A DNA stretch of 24,844 nt from contig JAEZFL010000002.1 in NCBI GenBank assembly GCA_023417515.1, positions 1 through 24,844 of the forward strand, read 5' to 3'. Positions 14,365 through 21,498 of this stretch are shown here, in pieces. The notes beneath the pieces are model-generated. The model worked only from the letters and a program-made list of their open reading frames with translations. It was not told the origin of the DNA and searched no databases. The stretch's first letter is position 1. Every line of letters starts with the position of its first letter. The position numbers and the translations under genes were made by a program. The DNA is from Pseudomonadota bacterium. Its GTDB lineage: Bacteria > Pseudomonadota > Alphaproteobacteria > Sphingomonadales > Sphingomonadaceae.

Positions 14365-15270
14365 ATGGCCCCCACCCCGTTCGTCCTGAGCTTGTCGACG
14401 GACTGTCCTTCTTTCTTGCTTAGCAAGAGAAGGGCGGGGCTTCGACAGGCTCAGCCCGAGCGGCTTTGGGGATTCCTCGCTCTTCTGCTGGGCCTGCTGC
14501 TGCTTGCTACTCCCGCGTCGGCGCAGGACTTCCCGCAGCTCACTGGCCGAGTCGTCGACCAGGCGGATTTGCTGTCGCCGCAGCAGGAGGCGGAGCTGAC
14601 CCAGCGGCTCGAAGCGCTCGAGCAGCAGAACAGCCGCCAGCTCGTCGTGGCGACGGTGAGCGACCTGCAGGGCTATGACATTGCCGATTACGGCTACCAG
14701 CTCGGCCGGCATTGGGGGATCGGCCAGGGCGAGGCGAATAACGGGATCATCCTGCTCGTCGCGCCCACCGAGAAGAAGGTCCGCATCGAGGTCGGCTACG
14801 GGCTCGAGCCGATCGTCACCGACGCCCTGTCGTGGCAGATCATCCGCGACACCATCCTTCCGCGATTCCGCGAGGGCGACATGCCGGGCGGGATCCTGGC
14901 CGGCGCCGACGCCCTGATCCAGCAGCTCCAGGCGCCGCCCGAAGCGGCCGAGCAGCGCGCGATGGAGGCGGCTGCGGCGCGCCAGCAGGCGCAGGCGAGC
15001 GGCGGCGAGGATTCGATCTGGCCGTTCATCGTCATGATGTTCGTCATCTTCTTCGTGGTTCTTCCGGCGCTTCGGGTCGGGCTCGGCGGCGGCCGCCGCT
15101 ATCGCCGGCGCGGAAGCGGGCTCGGCTCGGTGATCCTGTGGGGCCTCGCCAGCGGCATGAGCAGCGGGCGCGGCGGCGGCGGATGGAGCGGCGGCGGCGG
15201 CTTCGGCGGCGGCGGATTCTCGGGCGGCGGCGGATCGTTCGGCGGCGGCGGAGCGTCGGGGGGGTGGTGA
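14365..15270 (+). CDS. TPM-domain (YgcG-like) exported membrane protein
   Basis: A 301-residue protein with a signal sequence whose hydrophobic core is about 35-50, with likely cleavage after ATPASA (residue 53). A TPM_phosphatase domain runs from about 58 to 190 (GRVVDQADLLSPQQEAEL, then VRIEVGYGLEPIVTD). A transmembrane helix lies near 217-235, and a C-terminal tail of Gly repeats resembles YgcG proteins. Oddly, codons 5-33 are encoded by a palindromic intergenic repeat, so the long n-region (FVLSLSTDCPSFLL...) is translated repeat. No other ATG or GTG occurs before the signal core and there is no Shine-Dalgarno at 14365. Translation therefore probably depends on coupling with lemA, whose stop is 6 nt upstream. 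The GTGA at the 3' end overlaps the next gene. Confidence 0.88.
   Translation: MAPTPFVLSLSTDCPSFLLSKRRAGLRQAQPERLWGFLALLLGLLLLATPASAQDFPQLTGRVVDQADLLSPQQEAELTQRLEALEQQNSRQLVVATVSDLQGYDIADYGYQLGRHWGIGQGEANNGIILLVAPTEKKVRIEVGYGLEPIVTDALSWQIIRDTILPRFREGDMPGGILAGADALIQQLQAPPEAAEQRAMEAAAARQQAQASGGEDSIWPFIVMMFVIFFVVLPALRVGLGGGRRYRRRGSGLGSVILWGLASGMSSGRGGGGWSGGGGFGGGGFSGGGGSFGGGGASGGW
14377..14463. repeat. Sphingomonad palindromic repeat inside a gene start
   Basis: Inverted arms tcctgagcttgtcga (left) and tcgacaggctcagcc (right) flank an inner imperfect hairpin around TCTTGC-TTA-GCAAGA (14414-14428). This is the widespread repeat typically reading ttcgacaggctcagg. It lies in frame within the first 33 codons of the TPM gene. 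Confidence 0.75.
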
Positions 15271-15947
15271 CGCGGCCGACCCTGACCGAGCGGGATCATG
15301 CCGAGGTCAGCGCCGCCATCGCGGCCGCCGAAGCGGGCACGTCGGGCGAGATCGTCACCCTGGTGGCGCCCTGCTCCGATCCCTATCGCGACGTCGCAGC
15401 GCTCTATGCCGCGGCGACGATGCTGATCGTGCCGGCGCTGCTGGCGCTTCTGCCGCAAGGCTTGATCGACTGGGCGTCGGGCCTCGTCCTCGGCTGGAAC
15501 CTGGACTGGGAGCGTGGGCTCCTGATGCTCGCCATCCTGCTCCTCCAGCTCATCGCTTTCGGCCTGGTCCGGGCGATCCTGCTGCACCGGCCGCTGCTGG
15601 TCGCGCTGACTCCGGGCGGAGTGAAGGCGCGGCGGGTGCGCGCCCGCGCCATCGCCCATTTCCGTGCCGCCTGCGAAGGCCGCACCGCCGGCCGCACCGG
15701 GATCCTCATCTACCTGTCGCTGCTCGAGCGCCGCGCCGAGATCGTCGCCGACGAGGCGATCGTCTCCAAGGTCAGCGGCGACGCGTGGGGCGAGGCGATG
15801 GCCGCGATGGTCGACGAGGTCCGCGAGGGGCGGGTCGGCCATGGCATGGCGCTCGCGGTCGAAAAGGTCGGAGCGGTGCTCGCCGCCCACCTGCCGCGCG
15901 CCGCGGACGACATCAACGAGCTTCCGGACCGGTTGATCGAATTGTGA
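15267..15947 (+). CDS. TPM-domain membrane protein, second copy
   Basis: A 226-residue protein of the TPM/TLP18-like type that commonly sits next to LemA and YgcG. The N-terminal segment (1-40) holds the start of a TPM domain, SGEIVTLVAP. Two hydrophobic helices follow (about 44-62 and 82-108). The C-terminal half resumes TPM-type sequence: TGILIYLSLLERRAEIVADEAI and a late helical part with a VGAVLAAHLPR segment. Function is unknown. The GTG start at 15267 overlaps the previous stop as GTGA, so it is translationally coupled. Confidence 0.85.
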   Translation: MTRPTLTERDHAEVSAAIAAAEAGTSGEIVTLVAPCSDPYRDVAALYAAATMLIVPALLALLPQGLIDWASGLVLGWNLDWERGLLMLAILLLQLIAFGLVRAILLHRPLLVALTPGGVKARRVRARAIAHFRAACEGRTAGRTGILIYLSLLERRAEIVADEAIVSKVSGDAWGEAMAAMVDEVREGRVGHGMALAVEKVGAVLAAHLPRAADDINELPDRLIEL

Positions 15948-15955
15948 GAGACGAC

Positions 15956-16471
15956 ATGGCCCTGCCCGAGGAGGTGGTCTGGGAGGGCCGCTTCATCGCC
16001 GCCAAGCGCCGCGGCAAATGGGAATATGTCTCGCGCACCCGCAACATCAGCGCCGCGGTGATCCTTGCGATTCACGAAGGCGAGGTGATCCTGGTCGAGC
16101 AATATCGCGTGCCGATCCGGTCGCAATGCCTCGAGCTTCCCGCCGGCCTGGTCGGCGACGACGGCGCCGAGGAGGAAGCCGAAACCGCCGCGATCCGCGA
16201 GCTCGAGGAGGAGACCGGCTACCGCGCCGATCATATCGAGACGCTCGGGCGATTCTACGCGTCGCCGGGCATGTCGTCGGAGGGTTTCACCTTGCTTCGC
16301 GCCACCGGCCTGACGCGGGTCGGCCAAGGCGGCGGAGTCGAAGGCGAGGACATCGTCGTCCACCACGTCCCGCTGGCGGAGGTGCCGGCCTTCGTCGAGC
16401 GGAAGCGCGCCGAGGGCTGCGCGATGGACGTGAAGCTGCTGCTGCTGCTCGGCGGGGGGCTCTTGAGGTGA
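15956..16471 (+). CDS. Nudix hydrolase, ADP-ribose pyrophosphatase-like
   Basis: A 171-residue Nudix hydrolase. A complete Nudix box G-x5-E-x7-R-E-L-x-E-E-x-G starts at about residue 62 (GDDGAEEE...RELEEETG) and binds the metal that cleaves a nucleoside diphosphate linked to another group. The N-terminal ISAAVILAIHEGEVILVEQYRVP and the LELPAGLV just before the box are typical of the ADP-ribose/ADP-sugar subgroup. The substrate cannot be fixed. The start at 15956 has GAGAG upstream and lies 8 nt after the TPM gene, so it is probably co-transcribed. Confidence 0.9.
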   Translation: MALPEEVVWEGRFIAAKRRGKWEYVSRTRNISAAVILAIHEGEVILVEQYRVPIRSQCLELPAGLVGDDGAEEEAETAAIRELEEETGYRADHIETLGRFYASPGMSSEGFTLLRATGLTRVGQGGGVEGEDIVVHHVPLAEVPAFVERKRAEGCAMDVKLLLLLGGGLLR

Positions 16472-16477
16472 GCCCAT

Positions 16478-16643
16478 CCTCCCTGTGAGGCGAAGCCTCA
16501 TGGGGAGGGGGGCCGCTCGCGAAGCGAGTGGTGGAGGGGCAAATCGTCGAAACGAGCGGGGCCGGCGGAGACTGCCGGCGCTTGGCCCCTCCACCGCCTT
16601 CGGCGGTCCCCCTCCCCATGTCCGCTCCGCGGCCACAGGGAGG
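16478..16643. repeat. Large nested palindromic intergenic repeat
   Basis: An approximately 166-bp imperfect palindrome fills the gap between two convergent genes. The outer arms CCTCCCTGTG (16478-16487) and CACAGGGAGG (16634-16643) are perfect. Inner arms include ggggaggggg with ccccctcccc and tggaggggc with gcccctcca. Small hairpins such as GAGGC-GAA-GCCTC (16487-16499) and CTCGC-GAA-GCGAG decorate the left arm. It resembles multicopy elements of sphingomonads and may end both transcripts. Confidence 0.8.
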
Positions 16644-16651
16644 ATTCATCC

Positions 16652-16930
16652 TCATCTGAAATTGTCGGCGTAGGCCTGGATGTGGAGCTTGCGCTGCGCC
16701 GGCGGGAGGACGTGGGCGTCGATTCCGTAGCGCTCGGCATAGGCCCTGGCCGCGTCCAACGTCGGGAAGGTGAGACGGACCTGCTCCTGGGTGTCGGCGC
16801 CGCCGGCCCAGCCCATCAGCGGATCGGCACGCCGCTCCGACTTGCTCTCGAACTCGAGGATCCAGCGGCCGACACGGGCCTTGCCGGACTGCATCGCATT
16901 CTTTTGTTCCTGGAAGATTCGAGCTGCCAT
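16652..16930 (-). CDS. Complex I accessory subunit, NDUFS4-like (ETC complex I subunit)
   Basis: A 92-residue protein matching the alphaproteobacterial ETC complex I subunit (mitochondrial NDUFS4/18-kDa homologue). Signature segments are MAARIFQEQKNAMQSGKA at the start, RWILEFE, DPLMGWAGGADTQEQVRLTF (36-55) and AYAERYGI. It is a small peripheral subunit of NADH:ubiquinone oxidoreductase. Length is normal. It stands alone, away from any nuo cluster, as is usual in these bacteria. The 3' end faces the large palindrome at 16478-16643. Confidence 0.9.
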   Translation of the reverse strand: MAARIFQEQKNAMQSGKARVGRWILEFESKSERRADPLMGWAGGADTQEQVRLTFPTLDAARAYAERYGIDAHVLPPAQRKLHIQAYADNFR

Positions 16931-17016
16931 AAGCGGCCCGTGCCCCTTCGCGCGTGCGGAATCAAGATGGCGCCGCCACTAGCCGCGAGTCTGAAGCCCC
17001 TCTATCAAACGGGACG

Positions 17017-19263
17017 ATGGCGAGAGCGAAGCGGCCGGCACAGGGGGAGAGACGGGGGATCAGCCGGCGCACCCTGCTCGTCGGCGGCGGCGCCGGGATC
17101 GGGCTGGCGGTCGCCTGGACCTTGTGGCCGCGCCATTACGAGCCCAACGTCGCTGCCCGGCAGGGCGAGAGCGTGCTCAATGCCTTCCTCAAGATCGGCA
17201 CCGACGGGCGCGTGACCGTGGTCGTTCCGCAGCTCGAGATGGGACAGGGCGTCTATACCGCGCTTCCGCAGATCCTGGCCGACGAGGTCGGCGCCGACTG
17301 GCGGATGGTGGGCGTGGAGCCGGCGCCATTGAGCCCGCTTTATGCCAACCAGTTGCTCGCCGAGCAGCTCAGCGCGGGCGCGGTACCCGATCTGCTCGCC
17401 GATGTCGGCCGCTGGACCGCTCAGGAAGTGGCGACCCGCGAGGCGCTGATGATCACCGGCGGCTCGACCTCGATCCGATCCTTCGAGCCGCGGCTTCGCG
17501 AGGCCGGGGCGGCGGCGCGGGCGCTGCTCAGCAAGGCGGCGGCGCGGCGCTGGGGGACGGACTGGGCGACTCTCGACACCTATGACAATTTCGTCTGGTT
17601 CGGACAGGAGAGGCTGGCGTTCGGCGAGCTGGCCGCGGCGGCCGCGAGCGAGACGGTGCCGAGCGACCTGCCGGCGCGGACCGGGAGCGAGCACCGGATC
17701 ACCGGCCTGCCCAAGGAGAGACTGGACGCCCCCGGCAAGCTCGACGGCTCCGCCTTGTTCGCCGGCGACATCCGAATCCCCGACCTCATCTATGCGTCGG
17801 TCGAGAGCGGGCCGCCGGGGGCTCGGCTGCTCAGCGTCGACCAGGCGGCCGCCGAGGCGATTCCCGAGGCGCAGATCGTCCTCACCAATCCGAACTGGGT
17901 CGGCGCCATCGCGACCAACAGCTGGGCCGCCGACCGCGCCGTCGCGGCCCTGTCGTCGCGCTGGGAGGTGCCGGACGGGTTGCCCGACACGACCAGCATC
18001 GAGGTCGATCTCGGCAACGCGCTCGACCGCGGCGAGACCGAAACCTATTTCGAGGCCGGCGACCTTGCCGGGCCGTTCGCTGCTCAGGGGCCGTCGGCGC
18101 GCTACGCGGCGGCGCCGGCGCCGAGCGCTCCGCCCGAGACCCTGACCGCGACGGTGCGCATCGCCGGCGACCGGATGGAGGTGTGGGCGCCGGCCCAGGC
18201 GCCCGGCCTCGCCCGCGCCGCCGCCGCGCGCGCGGTCGGTTTCGCCGAAGGGCAGGTGACGGTCTATCCGGTCCAGGCCGGCGGCGGCTATGGCCGCAAG
18301 CTGGAGGTGGACGCGATCGTGCAGGCGGCGGTGATGGCGTATCATAGCGGCCGGCCGGTCCAGCTGAGCTGGTCGCGGCTTCAGGACATCCGCGCCGACC
18401 GGCCGCGCCCGCCGGCCATGGCGTTTCTCGAGGGGCGGCTCGCGCCGAACAACACCATCGCCGGCTGGCGCTCGCGAATCGCAGCTCCCAACGCGATGCG
18501 ACAAGTGGCCGAGCGGACCGGGCTCGGCACCCGGCTGTTCGGCGGGGTGCGAAGCGCGATGACCGGGGCACAGCCGCCTTACCAGATCCCGGCGATCGCG
18601 ATCGATCACGTCCCGACCGACATCGGCGTTCCCACCGGCGCCTGGCGCTCGGGTGCGCTGAGCTACACCACCTTCTTCAACGAGAGCTTCGTCGACGAGC
18701 TGGCGCGGGCGGCGCGGCTCGAACCCCTGTCGTTCCGGATCCAGATGCTGGGCCACAATCCGCGTCTTGCCCGGGCGCTGACCACCGCGACGGCGCTCGG
18801 CGGCTGGGACGGCGGGCCGGCCGGGAGCGGCATGGGGCTAGCCGCGCTGCAGGCGTTCGGCTCTTACATCGCCACCGTGGTCGAGATCGAAGTGGGGGCG
18901 GACCAGCAGATAAGGGTGCTTCGCGCGGTGTGCGCCGTCGATTGCGGCCGGATCGTCAATCCCGAGCTTGTGAAGCAGCAGGTCGAGGGCGGGCTCATCC
19001 ACGGAATCGCCGCGGCATTGGGGCCGAAGCTCGATTATGCCAACGGCCGGCCGACGGCGCGCACGCTCGGCGATCTCGGCCTGCCGACCTTGGCCAATTC
19101 GCCCGCGATCACGGTCGAGCTGATCGACAGCGACGAGGCGCCGGGCGGAATCACCGAGCTCGCGGTGCCGATCGCGGCGCCGGCCATCGCCAACGCGCTT
19201 CACTCCCTGACCGGCGAGCGGGTAAGGCGGCTGCCGCTTCGCATCGGAGGCGGCGCGCCGTGA
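17017..19263 (+). CDS. Molybdopterin-binding aldehyde/xanthine oxidase-type large subunit (IorB-like), Tat-exported
   Basis: A 748-residue molybdenum hydroxylase large subunit, closest in style to isoquinoline 1-oxidoreductase beta. A twin-arginine signal ISRRTLLVGGGAGIG (about 15-29) predicts folded export to the periplasm. Landmarks are QLEMGQGVYTALPQ (about 71-84), GGGYGRK in the molybdopterin region (about 422-428), GAWRSGALSYTTFFNESFVD (about 545-564), DCGRIVNPELVKQQVEGGLI and a final GGITELAVPIAAPAIANAL, whose glutamate corresponds to the catalytic residue. The ATG at 17017 is chosen over one at 16954 because it gives a proper Tat signal. The usual 2Fe-2S partner subunit is not in the window, which is unusual. 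The substrate is unknown. Confidence 0.9.
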   Translation: MARAKRPAQGERRGISRRTLLVGGGAGIGLAVAWTLWPRHYEPNVAARQGESVLNAFLKIGTDGRVTVVVPQLEMGQGVYTALPQILADEVGADWRMVGVEPAPLSPLYANQLLAEQLSAGAVPDLLADVGRWTAQEVATREALMITGGSTSIRSFEPRLREAGAAARALLSKAAARRWGTDWATLDTYDNFVWFGQERLAFGELAAAAASETVPSDLPARTGSEHRITGLPKERLDAPGKLDGSALFAGDIRIPDLIYASVESGPPGARLLSVDQAAAEAIPEAQIVLTNPNWVGAIATNSWAADRAVAALSSRWEVPDGLPDTTSIEVDLGNALDRGETETYFEAGDLAGPFAAQGPSARYAAAPAPSAPPETLTATVRIAGDRMEVWAPAQAPGLARAAAARAVGFAEGQVTVYPVQAGGGYGRKLEVDAIVQAAVMAYHSGRPVQLSWSRLQDIRADRPRPPAMAFLEGRLAPNNTIAGWRSRIAAPNAMRQVAERTGLGTRLFGGVRSAMTGAQPPYQIPAIAIDHVPTDIGVPTGAWRSGALSYTTFFNESFVDELARAARLEPLSFRIQMLGHNPRLARALTTATALGGWDGGPAGSGMGLAALQAFGSYIATVVEIEVGADQQIRVLRAVCAVDCGRIVNPELVKQQVEGGLIHGIAAALGPKLDYANGRPTARTLGDLGLPTLANSPAITVELIDSDEAPGGITELAVPIAAPAIANALHSLTGERVRRLPLRIGGGAP

Positions 19264-19271
19264 AGAAGCTT

Positions 19272-19384
19272 CGTCATTCCAGCGAAAGCTCGAATCTCTT
19301 TGCTTTCGGGGTGACCGACAAAGAAGGGAGATCCCAGCTTTCGCTGGGATGACGTGAGATGAATGCTGGGATGACGTGAGAATG
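19272..19384. repeat. Palindromic repeat with duplicated end, before hemH
   Basis: CGTCATTCCAGCGAAAGCT (19272-19290) pairs with AGCTTTCGCTGGGATGACG (19337-19355), a well-known alphaproteobacterial repeat family. The right end is duplicated in tandem: gctgggatgacgtgaga occurs at 19344-19360 and again at 19366-19382. The second copy runs into the hemH start codon, so the leader of hemH is repeat DNA. Confidence 0.8.
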
Positions 19385-20392
19385 AGTGACGTGCCGCCCG
19401 ACCATCCCGAAATCCCCGAACGCAAGATCGGGGTGCTGCTGATCAATCTCGGCACTCCGGACGATTCGACGCCGAAGGCGGTTCGGACCTATCTCGCCGA
19501 GTTCCTGTCGGACCGGCGGGTGATCGAGATTCCGCCGATCGTGTGGCAGCCGATCCTGCGCGGCTTCGTGCTGACCACGCGGCCGAAGAAGTCGGCCCAT
19601 GCCTACCAGCAGGTGTGGACCAAGGAGGGCTCGCCGCTCGCGGCGATCACCAGGGCGCAGGCCGAGGCGCTGAAGGGCTCGTTCGGGCCGGGCGTCGTCG
19701 TCGACTGGGCGATGCGCTACGGCCGGCCCGCCATCGCCGATCGGCTCCAGGCGCTGAAGGACGAAGGGTGCGACCGGATCCTGCTCGCCCCGCTCTACCC
19801 GCAATATTGCGCGGCGACGACGGCGACCGCCAACGACCACGCCTTCCGCAAGCTGATGACGATGCGCTGGCAGCCGGCGGTCCGCACACTGCCGGCCTAT
19901 CATGACGACCCGCGCTACATCGCGGCGCTGAGGGAGACGGTCGAGGCGCAGCTCGCCGAGCTCGACTTCGCGCCCGACGCGGTCATCGCCAGCTTCCATG
20001 GCATGCCGGAGCGGACGCTCCACCTCGGCGACCCCTATCATTGCCACTGCCGGAAGACCGGGCGGCTGCTGAGCGAGGCGCTCGGCCGCGAGGTGATGGT
20101 GACGTTCCAGTCGCGCTTCGGCCGAGCCAAGTGGCTCGAGCCTTATACCGACAAGGTTCTCGAGCGGCTTCCCGGCGAAGGCGTGAAGAAGCTGGCGATC
20201 CTCGCGCCGGGCTTCTCGGCCGATTGCCTGGAGACGCTCGAGGAGCTGGCGATCCGCGGCAAGGAACAGTTCCTGTCGGCCGGCGGCGAGGACTTCGCCT
20301 ACCTTCCCTGTCTCAACGCCACGACGACCGGCATCGACATGCTTCGCGCCGTGCTCGCAACCGAACTTGAAGGCTGGCTGTCTCCCCCATAG
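19382..20392 (+). CDS. hemH: Ferrochelatase
   Basis: A 336-residue ferrochelatase, which inserts Fe(II) into protoporphyrin IX in the last step of protohaem synthesis. The signature SFHGMPERTLHLGDPYHCHC (204-223) includes the metal-handling histidine at 206. GFSADCLETLEE further on carries the conserved acidic pair. NLGTPDDSTPKAVRTYLAEFL at 22-42 is the usual opening. Length is normal. The start is the ATG at 19382; a GTG at 19376 is also in frame. No good ribosome binding site exists because a repeat abuts the start, so expression may depend on that element. phaB follows 34 bp later. Confidence 0.97.
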   Translation: MSDVPPDHPEIPERKIGVLLINLGTPDDSTPKAVRTYLAEFLSDRRVIEIPPIVWQPILRGFVLTTRPKKSAHAYQQVWTKEGSPLAAITRAQAEALKGSFGPGVVVDWAMRYGRPAIADRLQALKDEGCDRILLAPLYPQYCAATTATANDHAFRKLMTMRWQPAVRTLPAYHDDPRYIAALRETVEAQLAELDFAPDAVIASFHGMPERTLHLGDPYHCHCRKTGRLLSEALGREVMVTFQSRFGRAKWLEPYTDKVLERLPGEGVKKLAILAPGFSADCLETLEELAIRGKEQFLSAGGEDFAYLPCLNATTTGIDMLRAVLATELEGWLSPP

Positions 20393-20426
20393 AGGTTCGA
20401 CTCATAAGACAGGTGGGAGAGAGAGA

Positions 20427-21149
20427 ATGGCACGAGTTGCAATCGTCACCGGCGGGACCCGCGGAATCGGCGAGGCGATCAGCCTGGCGCTGAAAGACCA
20501 GGGCCTCACCGTCGCCGCCAATTATGCCGGCAATGACGAGCGCGCCCGCGCCTTCACCGACCGCACCGGGATCAAGGCCTATAAGTGGGACGTCGCCGAC
20601 TTCGACGCCTGCGTCGCCGGGGTCCAGCAGGTCGAGGCCGAGCTCGGGCCGGTCGACGTGCTGGTCAACAATGCCGGAATCACCCGCGACGGCACGATGA
20701 AGCGAATGGACCGCAAGGCCTGGGACGAGGTGATCGATACCAACCTGGGCGGCTGCTACAACATGGCCAAGGCCGTGTGGGACGGAATGAACCAGCGCAA
20801 ATATGGCCGGATCGTCAACATCGGCTCGATCAACGGCCAGGCCGGCCAATACGGCCAGGTCAATTATGCCGCGGCCAAGTCCGGGATCCACGGCTTCACC
20901 AAGGCGCTGGCGCAGGAAGGCGCCCGGGCCGGGATCACCGTCAACGCGATCGCTCCGGGCTATATCGACACCGACATGGTCGCCGCGGTTCCGGCCGACG
21001 TGCTCGAGAAGATCGTCGCCAAGATCCCGGTCGGCCGATTGGGCCGTGCCGAGGAGATCGCGCGCGGCGTGACCTTCCTGTGCGCCGAGGATGCAGGCTT
21101 CGTCACCGGCTCGACGCTGAGCATCAACGGCGGCCAGCATATGTACTGA
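20427..21149 (+). CDS. phaB: Acetoacetyl-CoA reductase
   Basis: A 240-residue short-chain dehydrogenase. The Rossmann motif TGGTRGIGEA is at 8-17, NNAG at 81-84, and the catalytic triad is S134, Y147 and K151. The C-terminal NGGQHMY and the segment GQAGQYGQVNYAAAKSG are characteristic of PhaB, which reduces acetoacetyl-CoA to (R)-3-hydroxybutyryl-CoA with NADPH for polyhydroxybutyrate. The purine-rich GGGAGAGAGAG before the ATG is a fair ribosome binding site. No phaA or phaC is in the window. FabG is the alternative but the C-terminus favours PhaB. Confidence 0.92.
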   Translation: MARVAIVTGGTRGIGEAISLALKDQGLTVAANYAGNDERARAFTDRTGIKAYKWDVADFDACVAGVQQVEAELGPVDVLVNNAGITRDGTMKRMDRKAWDEVIDTNLGGCYNMAKAVWDGMNQRKYGRIVNIGSINGQAGQYGQVNYAAAKSGIHGFTKALAQEGARAGITVNAIAPGYIDTDMVAAVPADVLEKIVAKIPVGRLGRAEEIARGVTFLCAEDAGFVTGSTLSINGGQHMY

Positions 21150-21167
21150 GGTGGGGAGACCCACCGC

Positions 21168-21250
21168 TGTCACCCCCGCGAAAGCGGGGATCCAGCTTCT
21201 TGTCTGAGCTCGGAAAAGGCAGCTGGATTCCCGCTTTCGCGGGAATGACA
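21168..21250. repeat. Palindromic repeat between phaB and the RHH gene
   Basis: TGTCA plus cccgcgaaagcgggg and atccagct on the left pair with agctggat, cccgctttcgcggg and TGACA on the right. This is the common repeat whose translation reads like WIPAFAGMT. It begins 18 bp after the phaB stop and could end that transcript. Its last base (21250) is the A of the next gene's ATG. Confidence 0.85.
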
Positions 21251-21498
21251 TGGAGGTTGTTCTGGCCGGTCCCATCAAGCGCTCGGTGATGATCGCCGGG
21301 CACGCCACGTCGATCAGCCTCGAGCCCGTCTTCTGGGACGCGCTCAAGGTGGCGGCTGACGAGGAGCAGGTGCCGCTGAGCGCCCTGGTCGCGCGGATCG
21401 ACGCTGCCCGGATCGAGCAGGCGGATCCGCCCAACCTTGCAAGCGCGATCAGGGTGTGGCTGTTCGAGCGATACGCGCCGGGAGCAGGTGGGCGATGA
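21250..21498 (+). CDS. Ribbon-helix-helix domain protein
   Basis: An 82-residue protein of the RHH_4 (COG4321) type, small proteins resembling Arc/MetJ DNA-binding folds. The core IKRSVMIAGHATSISLEPVFWDALK (9-33) gives the strand and first helix; VPLSALVARID (41-51) and NLASAIRVWLFERY (62-75) give the rest. The ATG at 21250 is formed by the end of the upstream repeat and has no separate ribosome binding site. The true start may lie slightly downstream, since the core homology begins near residue 9. The last 50 bp overlap the convergent flippase gene. DNA targets are unknown. Confidence 0.82.
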   Translation: MEVVLAGPIKRSVMIAGHATSISLEPVFWDALKVAADEEQVPLSALVARIDAARIEQADPPNLASAIRVWLFERYAPGAGGR

